Source of the DNA: Alphaproteobacteria bacterium
Lineage (GTDB): Bacteria > Pseudomonadota > Alphaproteobacteria > Micavibrionales > Micavibrionaceae
Assembly: GCA_013215815.1 (NCBI GenBank)
Contig: JABSQP010000019.1
Coordinates: 1 to 37,375, forward strand
DNA length: 37,375 nt
Reading direction: 5' to 3'
This document shows, piece by piece, positions 15,425 to 23,942 of this stretch (position 1 is the stretch's first letter; every line of letters begins with the position of its first letter). The notes below the pieces were generated by a model. That model saw nothing but the letters and a program-made list of their open reading frames with translations, was not told where the DNA came from and made no database searches. The translations under genes were made by a program, and so were the position numbers.

Positions 15425-16312
15425 TTATTGGCTAAGTGAGGTGTCTGGAAGAGATTGGGGTGAAGAAGCAAAGCTCTCTAGTTGCACAGCTAGTCTATTC
15501 TCTAGAGCTATTATAGATTGTTCTAATTGTTCTGGGGGTATATCAGTAAAATTATCTCCTAGAGTTGGATCTTGCCAATTAATGCCAAAATCTATGCCCC
15601 ATGGATTAAAGTCCACACTGTTCTCAATTCCGATTTGTTGCTGTATTTGCTGTGTCAGGACGGCATAAAAGCTATTTCCATTTGGACCTAACGTTTCGCT
15701 TCCTAATGAGAAGTAGTTATATCCTCTTTCGTTAAACCTGTTTACTAGTTGTAATGCGCGAAAATAAATAGCGCCTACTTGTTCTGACCCACCTTCAAAA
15801 ATGACTTCAGTATTTCCGGGCCATAAATAGCTACCATCATTGTTAGCGCTTTGCAGCTCACCGCAGTTTGTTCTGTGCGGATCGTCATCGTAAATAGGGT
15901 CTTGCGAAAAAGGTATAGTGTTGCTTCCATAAGCCCCAATAACGATTTGTCCTGCAGATTGAGGCGACAACATAGCCCCATCAAATCCATGTATGCGTCT
16001 TAGAGGGGTGAACTGACCTTCTCCGTTTAGATTACCAAATTCAACGTAGAGATGGTTTGTAAAACCTAAAGGACCAGCATTAACACCGAATGTATCTTCT
16101 AAAGAATTATCAATAACTGTATTACGCCCCCAAAGATGTGGGTCAATAGGTTCGGCGCCAAAGCGAATAGCGGTTAGCTCGCCCTCGGGTAGATAATCTG
16201 TACAATGTTCCGGAATGCGTGGTGTATCGCTCTCTTTATTGAATAGAGCGGCTACACCGACTGCTATAGCGCTCGCCGCTACGCTCGTAATTAATTTTGA
16301 TTTCTAAGACAT
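15425..16312 (-). pseudogene. Secreted-type hypothetical protein with amber codon 3
   Basis: The minus-strand frame from ATG 16312 reads Met-Ser-TAG and then about 290 uninterrupted codons to 15425. After the TAG come SKLITSVAASAIAVGVAALF, a clear signal-type hydrophobic N-terminus, then TPRIPEHCTDYLPEGELTAI, FTNHLYVEFGNLNGEG and a C-terminal part with LGPNGNSFYAVLTQQI. The TAG at 16304-16306 could have arisen from CAG (Gln). Without read-through, the first in-frame ATG is at 15973, which would leave 182 residues without the export signal. The long open frame after the stop suggests a recent mutation, a non-ATG start just after it, or a sequencing error. Family not recognised. Divergent from leuA. 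Confidence 0.55.
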
Positions 16313-16375
16313 GAAAAAATATTACGGAAAACGTAGGATTTTGTCAAATTATGGGAATGTGTTTTGAATAAATAT

Positions 16376-16404
16376 TTGACATTACAAGCTTAATAACCTT
16401 AAAA
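16376..16404 (+). promoter_or_regulatory. Putative sigma70 promoter of leuA leader
   Basis: A consensus TTGACA (16376-16381) is followed after 17 bp by TTAAAA (16399-16404), a weak -10. Transcription would start near 16411, just upstream of the leucine-rich leader ORF. The -35 match is exact; the -10 is not, so start mapping would be needed to confirm it. Confidence 0.4.
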
Positions 16405-16421
16405 CTAAAGCTATGCAAAGT

Positions 16422-16469
16422 ATGAAAGCACAACTTCTAAGCCTTCTACTGCTCCTTATCGCCCTCTAA
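16422..16469 (+). CDS. Leucine-rich leader peptide of leuA (leuL-like)
   Basis: A 15-codon ORF ending at TAA 16467. It reads MKAQLLSLLLLLIAL, with eight leucine codons of mixed type (CTT, CTA, CTG, CTC). An in-frame ATG at 16413 could add three residues. It lies 92 bp upstream of leuA. Its last codon and stop overlap the 5' arm of the following hairpin. A run of leucine codons before a leucine-biosynthesis gene is the classic arrangement for ribosome-mediated attenuation. Confidence 0.72.
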   Translation: MKAQLLSLLLLLIAL

Positions 16470-16507
16470 GTGGGCATGAGGCAGTTTCGTCTGCCTGCAC
16501 TTAGAGG
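16463..16507 (+). promoter_or_regulatory. Attenuator-like hairpin in leuA leader
   Basis: A perfect 10-bp stem CCTCTAAGTG/CACTTAGAGG (16463-16472 with 16498-16507) encloses a second 6-bp stem AGGCAG/CTGCCT with a TTTCGT loop. The 5' arm overlaps the leader peptide's last codon and stop, so ribosome position would decide whether it forms. There is no T-run after it, so the effect may be on a competing structure, on Rho-dependent ending or on translation, rather than simple intrinsic termination. Confidence 0.6.
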
Positions 16508-16561
16508 AAAACTTTCCAAATAGTTTAAAACAAGAATTCGAGATAAAGATAAGGAAAAATT

Positions 16562-18118
16562 ATGTCTCAAGCACAAGTTAAACAAGACCCAACCAATCAA
16601 GTGATCATCTTTGATACGACGCTGCGTGATGGAGAGCAATCGCCCGGTTGTTCAATGAATTTGGATGAAAAACTTCGCATTGCGCATCTTCTTGATGAAA
16701 TGGGCGTTGATGTCATCGAAGCTGGTTTTCCAATTGCCTCTCAAGGAGATTGGGAAGCGGTTAATGAAATTGCGAAGGTTTTAAAACACGCGACAGTGTG
16801 CGGCCTTTCACGCGCAACAAAAAAAGATATTGAAGCGAGCGCAAGTGCGCTGGAGCCGGCTGAGAAAAAACGTATTCATACGTTCATTTCTACTTCGCCT
16901 CTACACATGAAATACAAATTACAGATGACGCCAGAAGCCGTTTTAGAGTCTGTGGCAGAGGGTGTGACATTTGCGCGCGGGTTTACTGATGATGTTGAAT
17001 GGTCTGCAGAAGATGGTAGTCGTACAGAAGCTGACTTCCTTTGTCAGTGTGTAGAAACAGCAATTAAGTGCGGTGCAACAACGATTAACATTCCAGATAC
17101 TGTTGGTTATGCGGTGCCAGAAGAATATGCGGCGCAAATCAAAATGCTAATGGATCGTGTGCCAAATATTGATAAGGCTAGGCTTTCTGTTCACTGCCAT
17201 AATGATTTAGGGTTGGCTGTTGCCAATTCATTGGCTGGCGTTCAGGCTGGTGCACGTCAAATTGAATGTACGATTAACGGTATTGGCGAGCGTGCGGGTA
17301 ACACGGCGCTCGAAGAAATCGTGATGGCAATGCGCACACGTAGCGATGTAGCGCCGTTTCATAACAATATTCAAACAGAGATGCTAACACGTGCATCAAA
17401 GACGTTATCAACAACGGTTGGTTTTAATGTGCAACCGAACAAAGCAATTGTAGGGGCAAATGCTTTTGCACATGAAAGCGGTATTCATCAAGACGGCATG
17501 CTAAAAAATGCTCAAACATATGAAATCATGACACCTGAATCTGTGGGTCTTACAAAATCTGAATTAGTTTTGGGTAAACATTCTGGTCGTCATGCGCTTA
17601 AAGATAAATTGAAAGAGCTTGGTTATGAAATTGGTGACAATGCATTCCAAGATCTATTCAAACGTTTCAAAGATTTAGCTGATAAGAAAAAAGAGATCTT
17701 TGATGATGATATTATCGCATTGATTGATGATGAAGTCGGACGTGGTCATGAACGTATTCAATTTAAATCTCTTCAGATTGTTGCGGGGACAAATGGGCCA
17801 CAAACGGCTGATATGTGTGCCTTTGTTGATGGTGAAGAAAAATGTGTCAAAGTTGAAGGGAACGGTCCGGTAGATGCTATTTTCAAAGCGATCCGTGCTA
17901 TTGAACCGCATCCAGATGCGCATTTACAACTTTATCAGGTGAGCGCTATTACAGGCGGTACAGATGCGCAGGCTGAAGTGACTGTCCGTCTTGAGGAAGA
18001 TGGTAAAACGGTTACTGGTCAGGGAGCGGACGCCGATACGCTTGTATCTTCTGCGCGTGCATATATTCATGCATTGAATAAATTGATGACGAAGCGCCTA
18101 AAAAGTAAGCCAGAATAA
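16562..18118 (+). CDS. leuA: 2-isopropylmalate synthase
   Basis: A 518-residue enzyme that condenses acetyl-CoA with 2-oxoisovalerate, the first committed step of leucine synthesis in the cytoplasm. The DRE-TIM barrel opens with FDTTLRDGEQSPGC near residue 18. The second signature is HCHNDLGLAVANSLAG, with ERAGN after it, and HESGIHQDGMLKN follows near residue 310. The C-terminal third is the LeuA dimer/allosteric domain, where leucine feedback normally acts. An AAGGA ribosome site lies before the ATG. A leader peptide and hairpin upstream indicate regulation by leucyl-tRNA supply. No other leu gene is adjacent. Confidence 0.96.
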   Translation: MSQAQVKQDPTNQVIIFDTTLRDGEQSPGCSMNLDEKLRIAHLLDEMGVDVIEAGFPIASQGDWEAVNEIAKVLKHATVCGLSRATKKDIEASASALEPAEKKRIHTFISTSPLHMKYKLQMTPEAVLESVAEGVTFARGFTDDVEWSAEDGSRTEADFLCQCVETAIKCGATTINIPDTVGYAVPEEYAAQIKMLMDRVPNIDKARLSVHCHNDLGLAVANSLAGVQAGARQIECTINGIGERAGNTALEEIVMAMRTRSDVAPFHNNIQTEMLTRASKTLSTTVGFNVQPNKAIVGANAFAHESGIHQDGMLKNAQTYEIMTPESVGLTKSELVLGKHSGRHALKDKLKELGYEIGDNAFQDLFKRFKDLADKKKEIFDDDIIALIDDEVGRGHERIQFKSLQIVAGTNGPQTADMCAFVDGEEKCVKVEGNGPVDAIFKAIRAIEPHPDAHLQLYQVSAITGGTDAQAEVTVRLEEDGKTVTGQGADADTLVSSARAYIHALNKLMTKRLKSKPE

Positions 18119-18158
18119 ATGTTTACATAATATTTTAGTTTTGCTATGAACTCTAGCT

Positions 18159-18722
18159 ATGTTGGATAGCAGAGATGTTTATGTGAGTGCTGACGTCACC
18201 AAGCAAATGATTAACGAAGCTTGTGATGATGCTTCGTTGCGCTTGTCTGAGCTAACTGGCGCTCATATATCTGTTTCGATTGCTACGATTTGCGAACTCT
18301 TTAAAGCTCATACCATGTGGGGTGGAACCCCTTTGGAGTGGAGGAGAGATCCTTTTTACCAAACGCAAGATGTTCGAAGATTTACCATTGCGATAACTTC
18401 TGAATCTCATGTTCTGGGCTTATGTCGAAGTAGTCATAGGTTAGGCCAGTCAACATTGACTATGGAGAAGGCTCAGTCATTAAAGGGGAGGGCGCATCCT
18501 TTAAAGGGTAGGGCAATAGCGGCTTTTACCGAAGTCAATTTAGCGATTGCAAAGAATTTTGACTTGAGGCGCATCTCAGCAGAGCAGCCTTACCCTTTTT
18601 TATTGCCTAAGCTTAAAGAGGCGGGCTTTGATACGACGTATCAACCTATTGGCTGTATTGCTTCAGCAGAATTACCGATTACAGAATCTACATCTGTTAG
18701 CTGGCCAACCTATTCGAAATAG
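18159..18722 (+). CDS. Hypothetical protein, possibly GNAT-like
   Basis: A 187-residue soluble protein with no clear family signature that I can name. The central part (FTIAITSESHVLGLCRSS, HPLKGRAIAAFTEVNLAIA, LPKLKEAGFDTTYQ) has an order of strands and helix that recalls acetyltransferases of the GNAT fold, but the acetyl-CoA loop is not evident. It starts 40 bp after leuA on the same strand and its end overlaps the convergent uracil-DNA glycosylase gene by 26 bp. No good ribosome site is visible before the ATG, so read-through from leuA or another start is possible. Confidence 0.5.
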   Translation: MLDSRDVYVSADVTKQMINEACDDASLRLSELTGAHISVSIATICELFKAHTMWGGTPLEWRRDPFYQTQDVRRFTIAITSESHVLGLCRSSHRLGQSTLTMEKAQSLKGRAHPLKGRAIAAFTEVNLAIAKNFDLRRISAEQPYPFLLPKLKEAGFDTTYQPIGCIASAELPITESTSVSWPTYSK

Positions 18723-19347
18723 TTTCAAACACATCATGAAACATTTCTTCAGTCAGACGCTTTGTGGATGTGTTGTATTTAGAACAGTGATAGCTGTCTA
18801 TTAATGTAACACCACTACCTAATTGATGAATTGCTTCATGTCCGAATTTGTAGGCAGAGAGTTTCTCTCCGTGCGCCTTTAGTACTGCGTTATGCGATAC
18901 AAGCCCAAGGGAGAGAATAATCCTTAAGTTTGGCATATGCTCAATCTGGCTTTTTAAGAAAGGTTGGCAGGCATTTATCTCTGGTCCAGTTGGTTTGTTC
19001 TCTGGCGGTACGCATCGTACTGCATTTGTAATGCGGCAATTAACAAGCTCTAACCCATCATCTGCGCGTGCTTTAAACTCTCCATTGGCAAAGCCATATT
19101 TAATAAGCGTTCCGTAGAGAAGCTCTCCGGCAAAATCACCAGTAAAGGGTCTTCCACTAAAGTTGGCGCCTTTAAGGCCTGGCGCAAGTCCAACGATTAA
19201 AAGCTCTGAATTGATGTCACCGAAGGAAGGAACAGGCCCATTGAACTTGTCGGGGAATTTAACGCGATTTTGATCTCGAAAATCCGCCAATCTTGGGCAT
19301 ATCAGGCAGTCGTGTTCCGGTTGGGTAAGGCTGTTTTGTGTTGTCAT
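18697..19347 (-). CDS. Uracil-DNA glycosylase, family 5 (UDGb type)
   Basis: A 216-residue protein that removes uracil or other deaminated bases from DNA. The iron-sulfur ligands start with CLIC (Cys14, Cys17) and continue with cysteines in the NCRITNAVRC block. The active-site loop GLAPGLKGANFSGRPFTGDFAG has the Ala-rich form typical of family 5 and lacks the GEAPG Glu of family 4. The second motif DSYHCSKYNTSTKRLT provides the conserved His. It runs opposite to leuA and to rpoZ, as a single gene. The family 5 assignment rests on these two motifs and is fairly firm. Confidence 0.9.
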   Translation of the reverse strand: MTTQNSLTQPEHDCLICPRLADFRDQNRVKFPDKFNGPVPSFGDINSELLIVGLAPGLKGANFSGRPFTGDFAGELLYGTLIKYGFANGEFKARADDGLELVNCRITNAVRCVPPENKPTGPEINACQPFLKSQIEHMPNLRIILSLGLVSHNAVLKAHGEKLSAYKFGHEAIHQLGSGVTLIDSYHCSKYNTSTKRLTEEMFHDVFETISNRLAS

Positions 19348-19400
19348 TGCGCTAACTTGACTGAAATATCCTTTGTTATCAAGCCTCTCGGTATAAAAGC

Positions 19401-19429
19401 TTGCAGTTTTGAGAAAAACCTCCTATAAA
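19401..19429 (+). promoter_or_regulatory. Putative promoter of rpoZ
   Basis: TTGCAG (19401-19406) and TATAAA (19424-19429) are separated by exactly 17 bp, and the pair ends 43 bp before the rpoZ start. Both boxes are close to the sigma70 consensus. It also lies upstream of nothing else on this strand. Confidence 0.5.
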
Positions 19430-19472
19430 CAGCCTTTCACAGCCGAAATTGCTTAAAAATAAAGGAAAAACA

Positions 19473-19841
19473 ATGGCTCGCGTAACCGTAGAAGATTGTA
19501 TTGAAGAAGTATCAAATCGTTTTGAGCTTGTCATGGTGGCAGCGCAACGTGCCCGTAAAATTGGTTCAGGCGCTCCTTTGACAATTGATCGTGATAACGA
19601 CAAAAACCCTGTAGTTGCTTTGCGTGAAATCGCTGATCGCACAGTTGAAGTTGAAGAGTTAAAAGAAGATATCGTACGTAGTAAGCAACGTATCATCGCA
19701 TTGGATGATGATGGTGAAGATGTCATCGACATGATGGACGGTGAAGCTGAGTGGGGTCAAATGAGTGAAGAGGCCGCACCTGCTGCAGACGTCGAGCCAA
19801 GTTTGACAGATATGGCCGGTAGCCCTGTAGACGAGGCGTAA
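19473..19841 (+). CDS. rpoZ: RNA polymerase omega subunit
   Basis: A 122-residue omega subunit, which helps assemble the beta' subunit and contributes to the ppGpp site in RNA polymerase. The N-terminus [30 protein letters not shown] is the family signature. The C-terminal part is acidic and extended, as in alphaproteobacteria. ATG 19473 is chosen over an in-frame start at 19449 because AAAGGA (19462-19467) is placed for it and the family begins with MARVT. It precedes rsh, as in many proteobacteria, but a terminator separates them. Confidence 0.95.
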   Translation: MARVTVEDCIEEVSNRFELVMVAAQRARKIGSGAPLTIDRDNDKNPVVALREIADRTVEVEELKEDIVRSKQRIIALDDDGEDVIDMMDGEAEWGQMSEEAAPAADVEPSLTDMAGSPVDEA

Positions 19842-19865
19842 GTCTTATATGTATAGTTTTGAAAG

Positions 19866-19889
19866 GGTCGGTTTCGCCGACCTTTTTTT
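19866..19889 (+). terminator. Intrinsic terminator after rpoZ
   Basis: A 6-bp stem GGTCGG/CCGACC with a 5-nt loop is followed directly by seven Ts. It lies 24 bp after the rpoZ stop and should end most rpoZ transcripts before rsh. Confidence 0.88.
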
Positions 19890-19965
19890 ATGGGTTTTTC
19901 CTGAGCGCCATGGTATTTTTTAAGAAATTAACGATTATCGTCTTCTAGAGCATAAAATAACAAGA

Positions 19966-22131
19966 ATGAACCAGCTTAAAACGCTTTTAAAAACAGTCAA
20001 ATCCTATACGCCAAACCTTGATCCGGCAATGATCACGCATGCTTACGAGTATGCGAAAGAAAAGCATGATGGGCAAACACGTGTTTCTGGAGAACCATAT
20101 TACACGCACCCTATGGAAGTCGCTCAAATCCTTGCCGATATGAATATGGATGAGCCAACAATTGTAACAGCCATATTGCATGACACATTGGAAGATACGT
20201 CAGCTACTTTTAAAGATTTGGAGGAAAAGTTTAGTCTTGAAGTTGCAGACCTAGTCAATGGCGTTAGTAAGTTGACAAAAATTGAGAGCCAAACTTTTGA
20301 AGGGAAGCAGGCTGAGAACTTCCGAAAACTATTGGTCGCAATGTCAGAAGATATTCGCGTTCTTTTGGTGAAGCTTGCAGATAGGCTGCACAATATGCGT
20401 ACGCTTCATCATTTTAAAGATCGTCCAGACAAATGTCGTCGTATCTCAAAAGAAACGACAGATATCTATGCCCCTCTGGCTGAGCGTATTGGTGTACATC
20501 AGATCAAAGAAGAACTTGATGATCTTTCCTTTAGCTATATGTACCCGGAAGCGCAGGCGAGTATCACCAATCGTCTTTCTTTCCTTCGTAAGGAAGGAAA
20601 TAAAATCATTAAGAAGATTATTAAAACTCTTGATGGTGAGATGAAGAAGGCGGGTATTAACGCCGAAATTACAGGTCGTGAAAAAACGCGCTATTCAATT
20701 TGGAAAAAAATGCAAAGAAAGAATATTTCTTTTGAGCAGCTTTCCGACATCATGGCTTTCCGTATCGTGGTTGATAGTGTTGAAGAGTGTTATCATACGC
20801 TGGGTATTCTTCATTCCCATTATCCGACTGTTCCAGGACGTTTCAAAGATTATATTTCAACACCGAAGCCAAATGGGTATCGTTCCTTGCATACAACTGT
20901 CTTGGGGCCAGAAAATCAGCGCATTGAGATTCAAATACGTACATTAGAAATGCATCAGGAAGCTGACTTAGGTGTGGCGGCGCACTGGGCTTACAAAGAT
21001 GGTAAAAAGAAGACGGATCAAAAAGATGTGACGAGTTATCGTTGGCTGCGAGAACTCCTCGAAATTCTTGAACAATCACAAAGACCGGAAGATTTCTTAG
21101 AAAATACGAAGCTTGAGTTATTTCAAGATCGTGTTTTTGTCTTCTCTCCAAGAGGTGATCTAATTGAGCTGCCTAACGGGTCAACGCCTGTTGATTTTGC
21201 GTATGCTATTCATTCTGGTGTTGGTGATAAAACTGTGGGCGCAAAAGTAAATGGTCGCATTGCGCCGCTCAATACAAAGCTTAACAATGGTGATCAGGTT
21301 GAGATCATTACTTCGAAAACACAAAACCCGTCACCGGCTTGGGAGCGTTTTGTTGTTACTGGTAAGGCGCGTTCTCATATCAAGCGTTATGTGCGCCAGC
21401 AGCAGAAGGTTGAGTACGCAGCTCTTGGTCAGGCGATGCTAAAGAAGATATTCCAACAAGAGGGCTATAACTTTAGTGATAAGGCTGTGTCTGGGGTTGT
21501 CAAACAACTTCGTGTTGATGATGTTGAGGATATATACGCGAATATTGGATCAGGTCATTTTAAAGCGTCTGAAGTATTTAAAGCCATCTTCCCGGCGCAT
21601 AAAGCTGAAGTGGCACAACCTCCAAAAGATCAGGATCCTAAAGATTATGCCCTCGCGAAAAGAGCGGGGTCGGATAAGCCGCTTCCTATTAAAGGCCTTA
21701 TTCCTGGCATGGCGGTTCATTTTGCACGCTGTTGTCATCCGCTTCCAGGAGATCGTATTGTTGGTATTGTTGCGACGGGTAAAGGTGTGACTATTCACAC
21801 AATTGACTGTGAAACACTCGAAACTTTTGCAGATACGCCAGAGCGCTGGATTGATGTGTCATGGGGAGATGGAGATGACAGCCCGGAATCTCATGTCGGT
21901 CGATTGAATGTTACGTTCTTGAACCAGCCAGGTGGGTTAGGTACAGTTTCGACGGTTATCGGTAAAAATGGTGGGAATATAGTAAATCTTAAAATTACTA
22001 ATCGTTCCGTTGATTTCTGGGACATCTTAATCGATGTGTACGTCAACGACACGAAACATCTTAATAATGTGATTGCTGCGCTCCGTGCAACGCCAGAGAT
22101 CACGTCTGTTGATCGTGCAAAAGGACGTTAA
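19966..22131 (+). CDS. Bifunctional (p)ppGpp synthetase/hydrolase (RelA/SpoT homologue)
   Basis: A 721-residue long RSH protein that makes and degrades (p)ppGpp, the stringent-response alarmone. Domains in order: the HD hydrolase domain, with His72-Asp73 and HDTLEDT intact; the synthetase domain with RYSIWKKMQRK and DIMAFRIVVDS, then YRSLHTTVLGP; a TGS domain near residues 390-455; a zinc-finger-like segment with HFARCCHPLPGD near residue 595; and a C-terminal ACT domain from about 645. Both catalytic domains look intact, so this is the single Rsh of alphaproteobacteria. No strong ribosome site precedes ATG 19966. Confidence 0.96.
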   Translation: MNQLKTLLKTVKSYTPNLDPAMITHAYEYAKEKHDGQTRVSGEPYYTHPMEVAQILADMNMDEPTIVTAILHDTLEDTSATFKDLEEKFSLEVADLVNGVSKLTKIESQTFEGKQAENFRKLLVAMSEDIRVLLVKLADRLHNMRTLHHFKDRPDKCRRISKETTDIYAPLAERIGVHQIKEELDDLSFSYMYPEAQASITNRLSFLRKEGNKIIKKIIKTLDGEMKKAGINAEITGREKTRYSIWKKMQRKNISFEQLSDIMAFRIVVDSVEECYHTLGILHSHYPTVPGRFKDYISTPKPNGYRSLHTTVLGPENQRIEIQIRTLEMHQEADLGVAAHWAYKDGKKKTDQKDVTSYRWLRELLEILEQSQRPEDFLENTKLELFQDRVFVFSPRGDLIELPNGSTPVDFAYAIHSGVGDKTVGAKVNGRIAPLNTKLNNGDQVEIITSKTQNPSPAWERFVVTGKARSHIKRYVRQQQKVEYAALGQAMLKKIFQQEGYNFSDKAVSGVVKQLRVDDVEDIYANIGSGHFKASEVFKAIFPAHKAEVAQPPKDQDPKDYALAKRAGSDKPLPIKGLIPGMAVHFARCCHPLPGDRIVGIVATGKGVTIHTIDCETLETFADTPERWIDVSWGDGDDSPESHVGRLNVTFLNQPGGLGTVSTVIGKNGGNIVNLKITNRSVDFWDILIDVYVNDTKHLNNVIAALRATPEITSVDRAKGR

Positions 22132-22137
22132 ACCCCC

Positions 22138-22683
22138 ATGGTTTTTAAAAGACGTACAAAGCCTAGTCTTTGGAGCCAGGTAAGAAACTTCTTTTGGCCT
22201 TCCATGGGCTGGAAACGCTCATTTACCTATATTAAACATCGTGTTGTTCGTTTGCAGGCTAGTAATTATGCTGTGGCTGCTGGTTTGGCCTTTGGAGCGT
22301 CGATTTCATGGGCGCCGACACTAGGCTTTCATATTATACAGGCTTGTTTGTTGTGTTTTGTCTTCAGAGCCAACTACCTTGCGGCGCTGCTTGGAACAAT
22401 TATCGGTAATCCCTGGACATTCCCCTTTATGTTCTTTGTATCTTATCAGCTGGGCTTTTTTGTTATTGAAATGGCTGGATATAAAGAATTGTTGCCTACT
22501 GGCGATGTAGACTTTAGTTTGTCGGGAATTGCTGATGCCCCTTGGGCTATTATAGGCCCTATGCTTGTCGGTGGTTATATGATGACAGCCATGACTTTCC
22601 CGCTGTTTTATGGAGCATTTTATTTTATGGTTAAGTCAGCAAGGGCCGCTCGACTGAAGTTGTTAGACAGAAAGAAACAATAG
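22138..22683 (+). CDS. DUF2062 domain membrane protein
   Basis: A 181-residue protein with two or three membrane segments. After a basic N-terminus comes RHRVVRLQASNYAVAAGLAFG-type sequence (positions about 40-60), then FVFRANYLAALLGTIIGNPWTFPFMF, the DUF2062 hallmark. It begins 6 bp after rsh and its TAG overlaps the GTG start of acpS by one base, so it is part of the rsh-era unit. Between rsh and acpS this family is a usual alphaproteobacterial neighbour. Its biochemical role is unknown. Confidence 0.88.
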   Translation: MVFKRRTKPSLWSQVRNFFWPSMGWKRSFTYIKHRVVRLQASNYAVAAGLAFGASISWAPTLGFHIIQACLLCFVFRANYLAALLGTIIGNPWTFPFMFFVSYQLGFFVIEMAGYKELLPTGDVDFSLSGIADAPWAIIGPMLVGGYMMTAMTFPLFYGAFYFMVKSARAARLKLLDRKKQ

Positions 22684-23084
22684 TGATCATTGGTACAGGT
22701 ATAGATCTGGTTGATAGTCGCCGTATCGAAAAATTAATGGCGAAGACTGGTGAGCGTTTTAAAAGTCGCTATTTCACTGATGGTGAGATTACCTTGATTG
22801 AAAGTAGAGAAAAGCTCGGACAAGATATCATGACGTTGTCAAAGAGGTTTGCTGCAAAAGAGGCTTGCGCAAAAGCTTTGGGAACAGGGTTCATTGATGG
22901 GCTTAAATTAAAAGAGATAGAAGTTCTTCTTGATAAGTTGGGGAAGCCGTCTCTTGTTTTGAGCGGTCGTGCACATGAGGTGCTAGAGTCAATGTTGCCC
23001 GAGGGCACGGAGGCAGCATTGCATTTAAGTTTAACAGATGAGCCGCCTTATGCGCAGGCTCAAGTCATTATTGAGGCAAGATAA
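22683..23084 (+). CDS. acpS: Holo-[acyl-carrier-protein] synthase
   Basis: A 133-residue enzyme that moves 4'-phosphopantetheine from CoA to the serine of acyl carrier protein. It begins at GTG 22683, overlapping the upstream TAG. The metal-binding Asp is in IIGTGIDLVDSRRI, and the second signature is RFAAKEACAKALGTG with its Glu. The C-terminal part has HLSLTDEPPYAQAQVIIE. Length fits the family. The gene is placed in the rsh-lepB-rnc-era unit, supplying active ACP for fatty-acid synthesis. Confidence 0.95.
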   Translation: MIIGTGIDLVDSRRIEKLMAKTGERFKSRYFTDGEITLIESREKLGQDIMTLSKRFAAKEACAKALGTGFIDGLKLKEIEVLLDKLGKPSLVLSGRAHEVLESMLPEGTEAALHLSLTDEPPYAQAQVIIEAR

Positions 23085-23094
23085 AGTAGGTATT

Positions 23095-23940
23095 ATGAGC
23101 CAAGAAGAAGTTTCAAAAGCGGATACAGAGTTGCGTGCAGAAAAACCGCAAAGCGAAAAGCATGCGGCTAAGCTCCGTGATAAGGAAGAAATCAGTGAAC
23201 TCGCAAAAACAATTATAATTGCGTTGTTTTTGGCGCTTGCTATCCGCACTTTCTTGTATGAGCCGTTTAATATTCCCTCTGGCTCTATGCTTCCGACACT
23301 TAAGGTTGGTGATTATCTATTCGTCAGTAAAACTGCCTACGGTTATAGCCAATACTCTTTTCCGTTTGGTATGGCGTCTTTTGATGGACGTTTTATGGAA
23401 GGTGGCGAGGATGATAAGCCTAAGCGTGGCGATGTTGTTGTTTTTAAACTTCCTACTGATAACAAGACTGATTATATCAAAAGAATTGTTGGTTTGCCTG
23501 GTGAGCGCGTTCAAGTTATAGCAGGACGCCTTTATATTAATGGTGAATTGGTTGAAAGAGAGCCTGTTGGTTTTATACAAGATGTTGGGCCTGATTTTAG
23601 AAACAGGACGGTGACTGAATACTTGGAAACGCTTCCGGGTGGCATAGTGCACCGTATATATGAAGTCTCTGATAACGAAGCGAATGATAATACGAAGGAG
23701 TACCGTATTCCTGCTAATCATTACTTTGTAATGGGGGATAATCGGGATAATTCTCAAGATAGCCGCGTTCAATCACTCGTTGGGTTTGTGCCGTATGAGA
23801 ATTTAGTAGGACGCGCAGATATTTTATTCTTCTCTGTCGATGAAAAGGCAAAGTTATTGTTGCCTTGGACATGGTTTCAAGCCGTACGGTTTGACCGCAT
23901 ATTTGATAAAATCGGACCTGTTCGTCCTGAAGCGAAGTAA
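23095..23940 (+). CDS. lepB: Signal peptidase I
   Basis: A 281-residue membrane serine protease that removes export signals. The start is ATG 23095, with GTAGG about 6 bp upstream; an in-frame start at 23038 would overlap acpS and add unrelated residues. A cytoplasmic polar N-terminus precedes one membrane helix (about residues 38-55). The catalytic Ser is in PSGSMLPTL (Ser64), the catalytic Lys region is DYIKRIVGLPGERV, and the final box is MGDNRDNSQDSR. It lies 10 bp after acpS and 2 bp before rnc. Confidence 0.95.
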   Translation: MSQEEVSKADTELRAEKPQSEKHAAKLRDKEEISELAKTIIIALFLALAIRTFLYEPFNIPSGSMLPTLKVGDYLFVSKTAYGYSQYSFPFGMASFDGRFMEGGEDDKPKRGDVVVFKLPTDNKTDYIKRIVGLPGERVQVIAGRLYINGELVEREPVGFIQDVGPDFRNRTVTEYLETLPGGIVHRIYEVSDNEANDNTKEYRIPANHYFVMGDNRDNSQDSRVQSLVGFVPYENLVGRADILFFSVDEKAKLLLPWTWFQAVRFDRIFDKIGPVRPEAK

Positions 23941-23942
23941 GT

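Noticed and set aside
19449-19472. Longer rpoZ start at 19449
   Set aside because: The ribosome site fits the ATG at 19473, and the family begins with MARVT.
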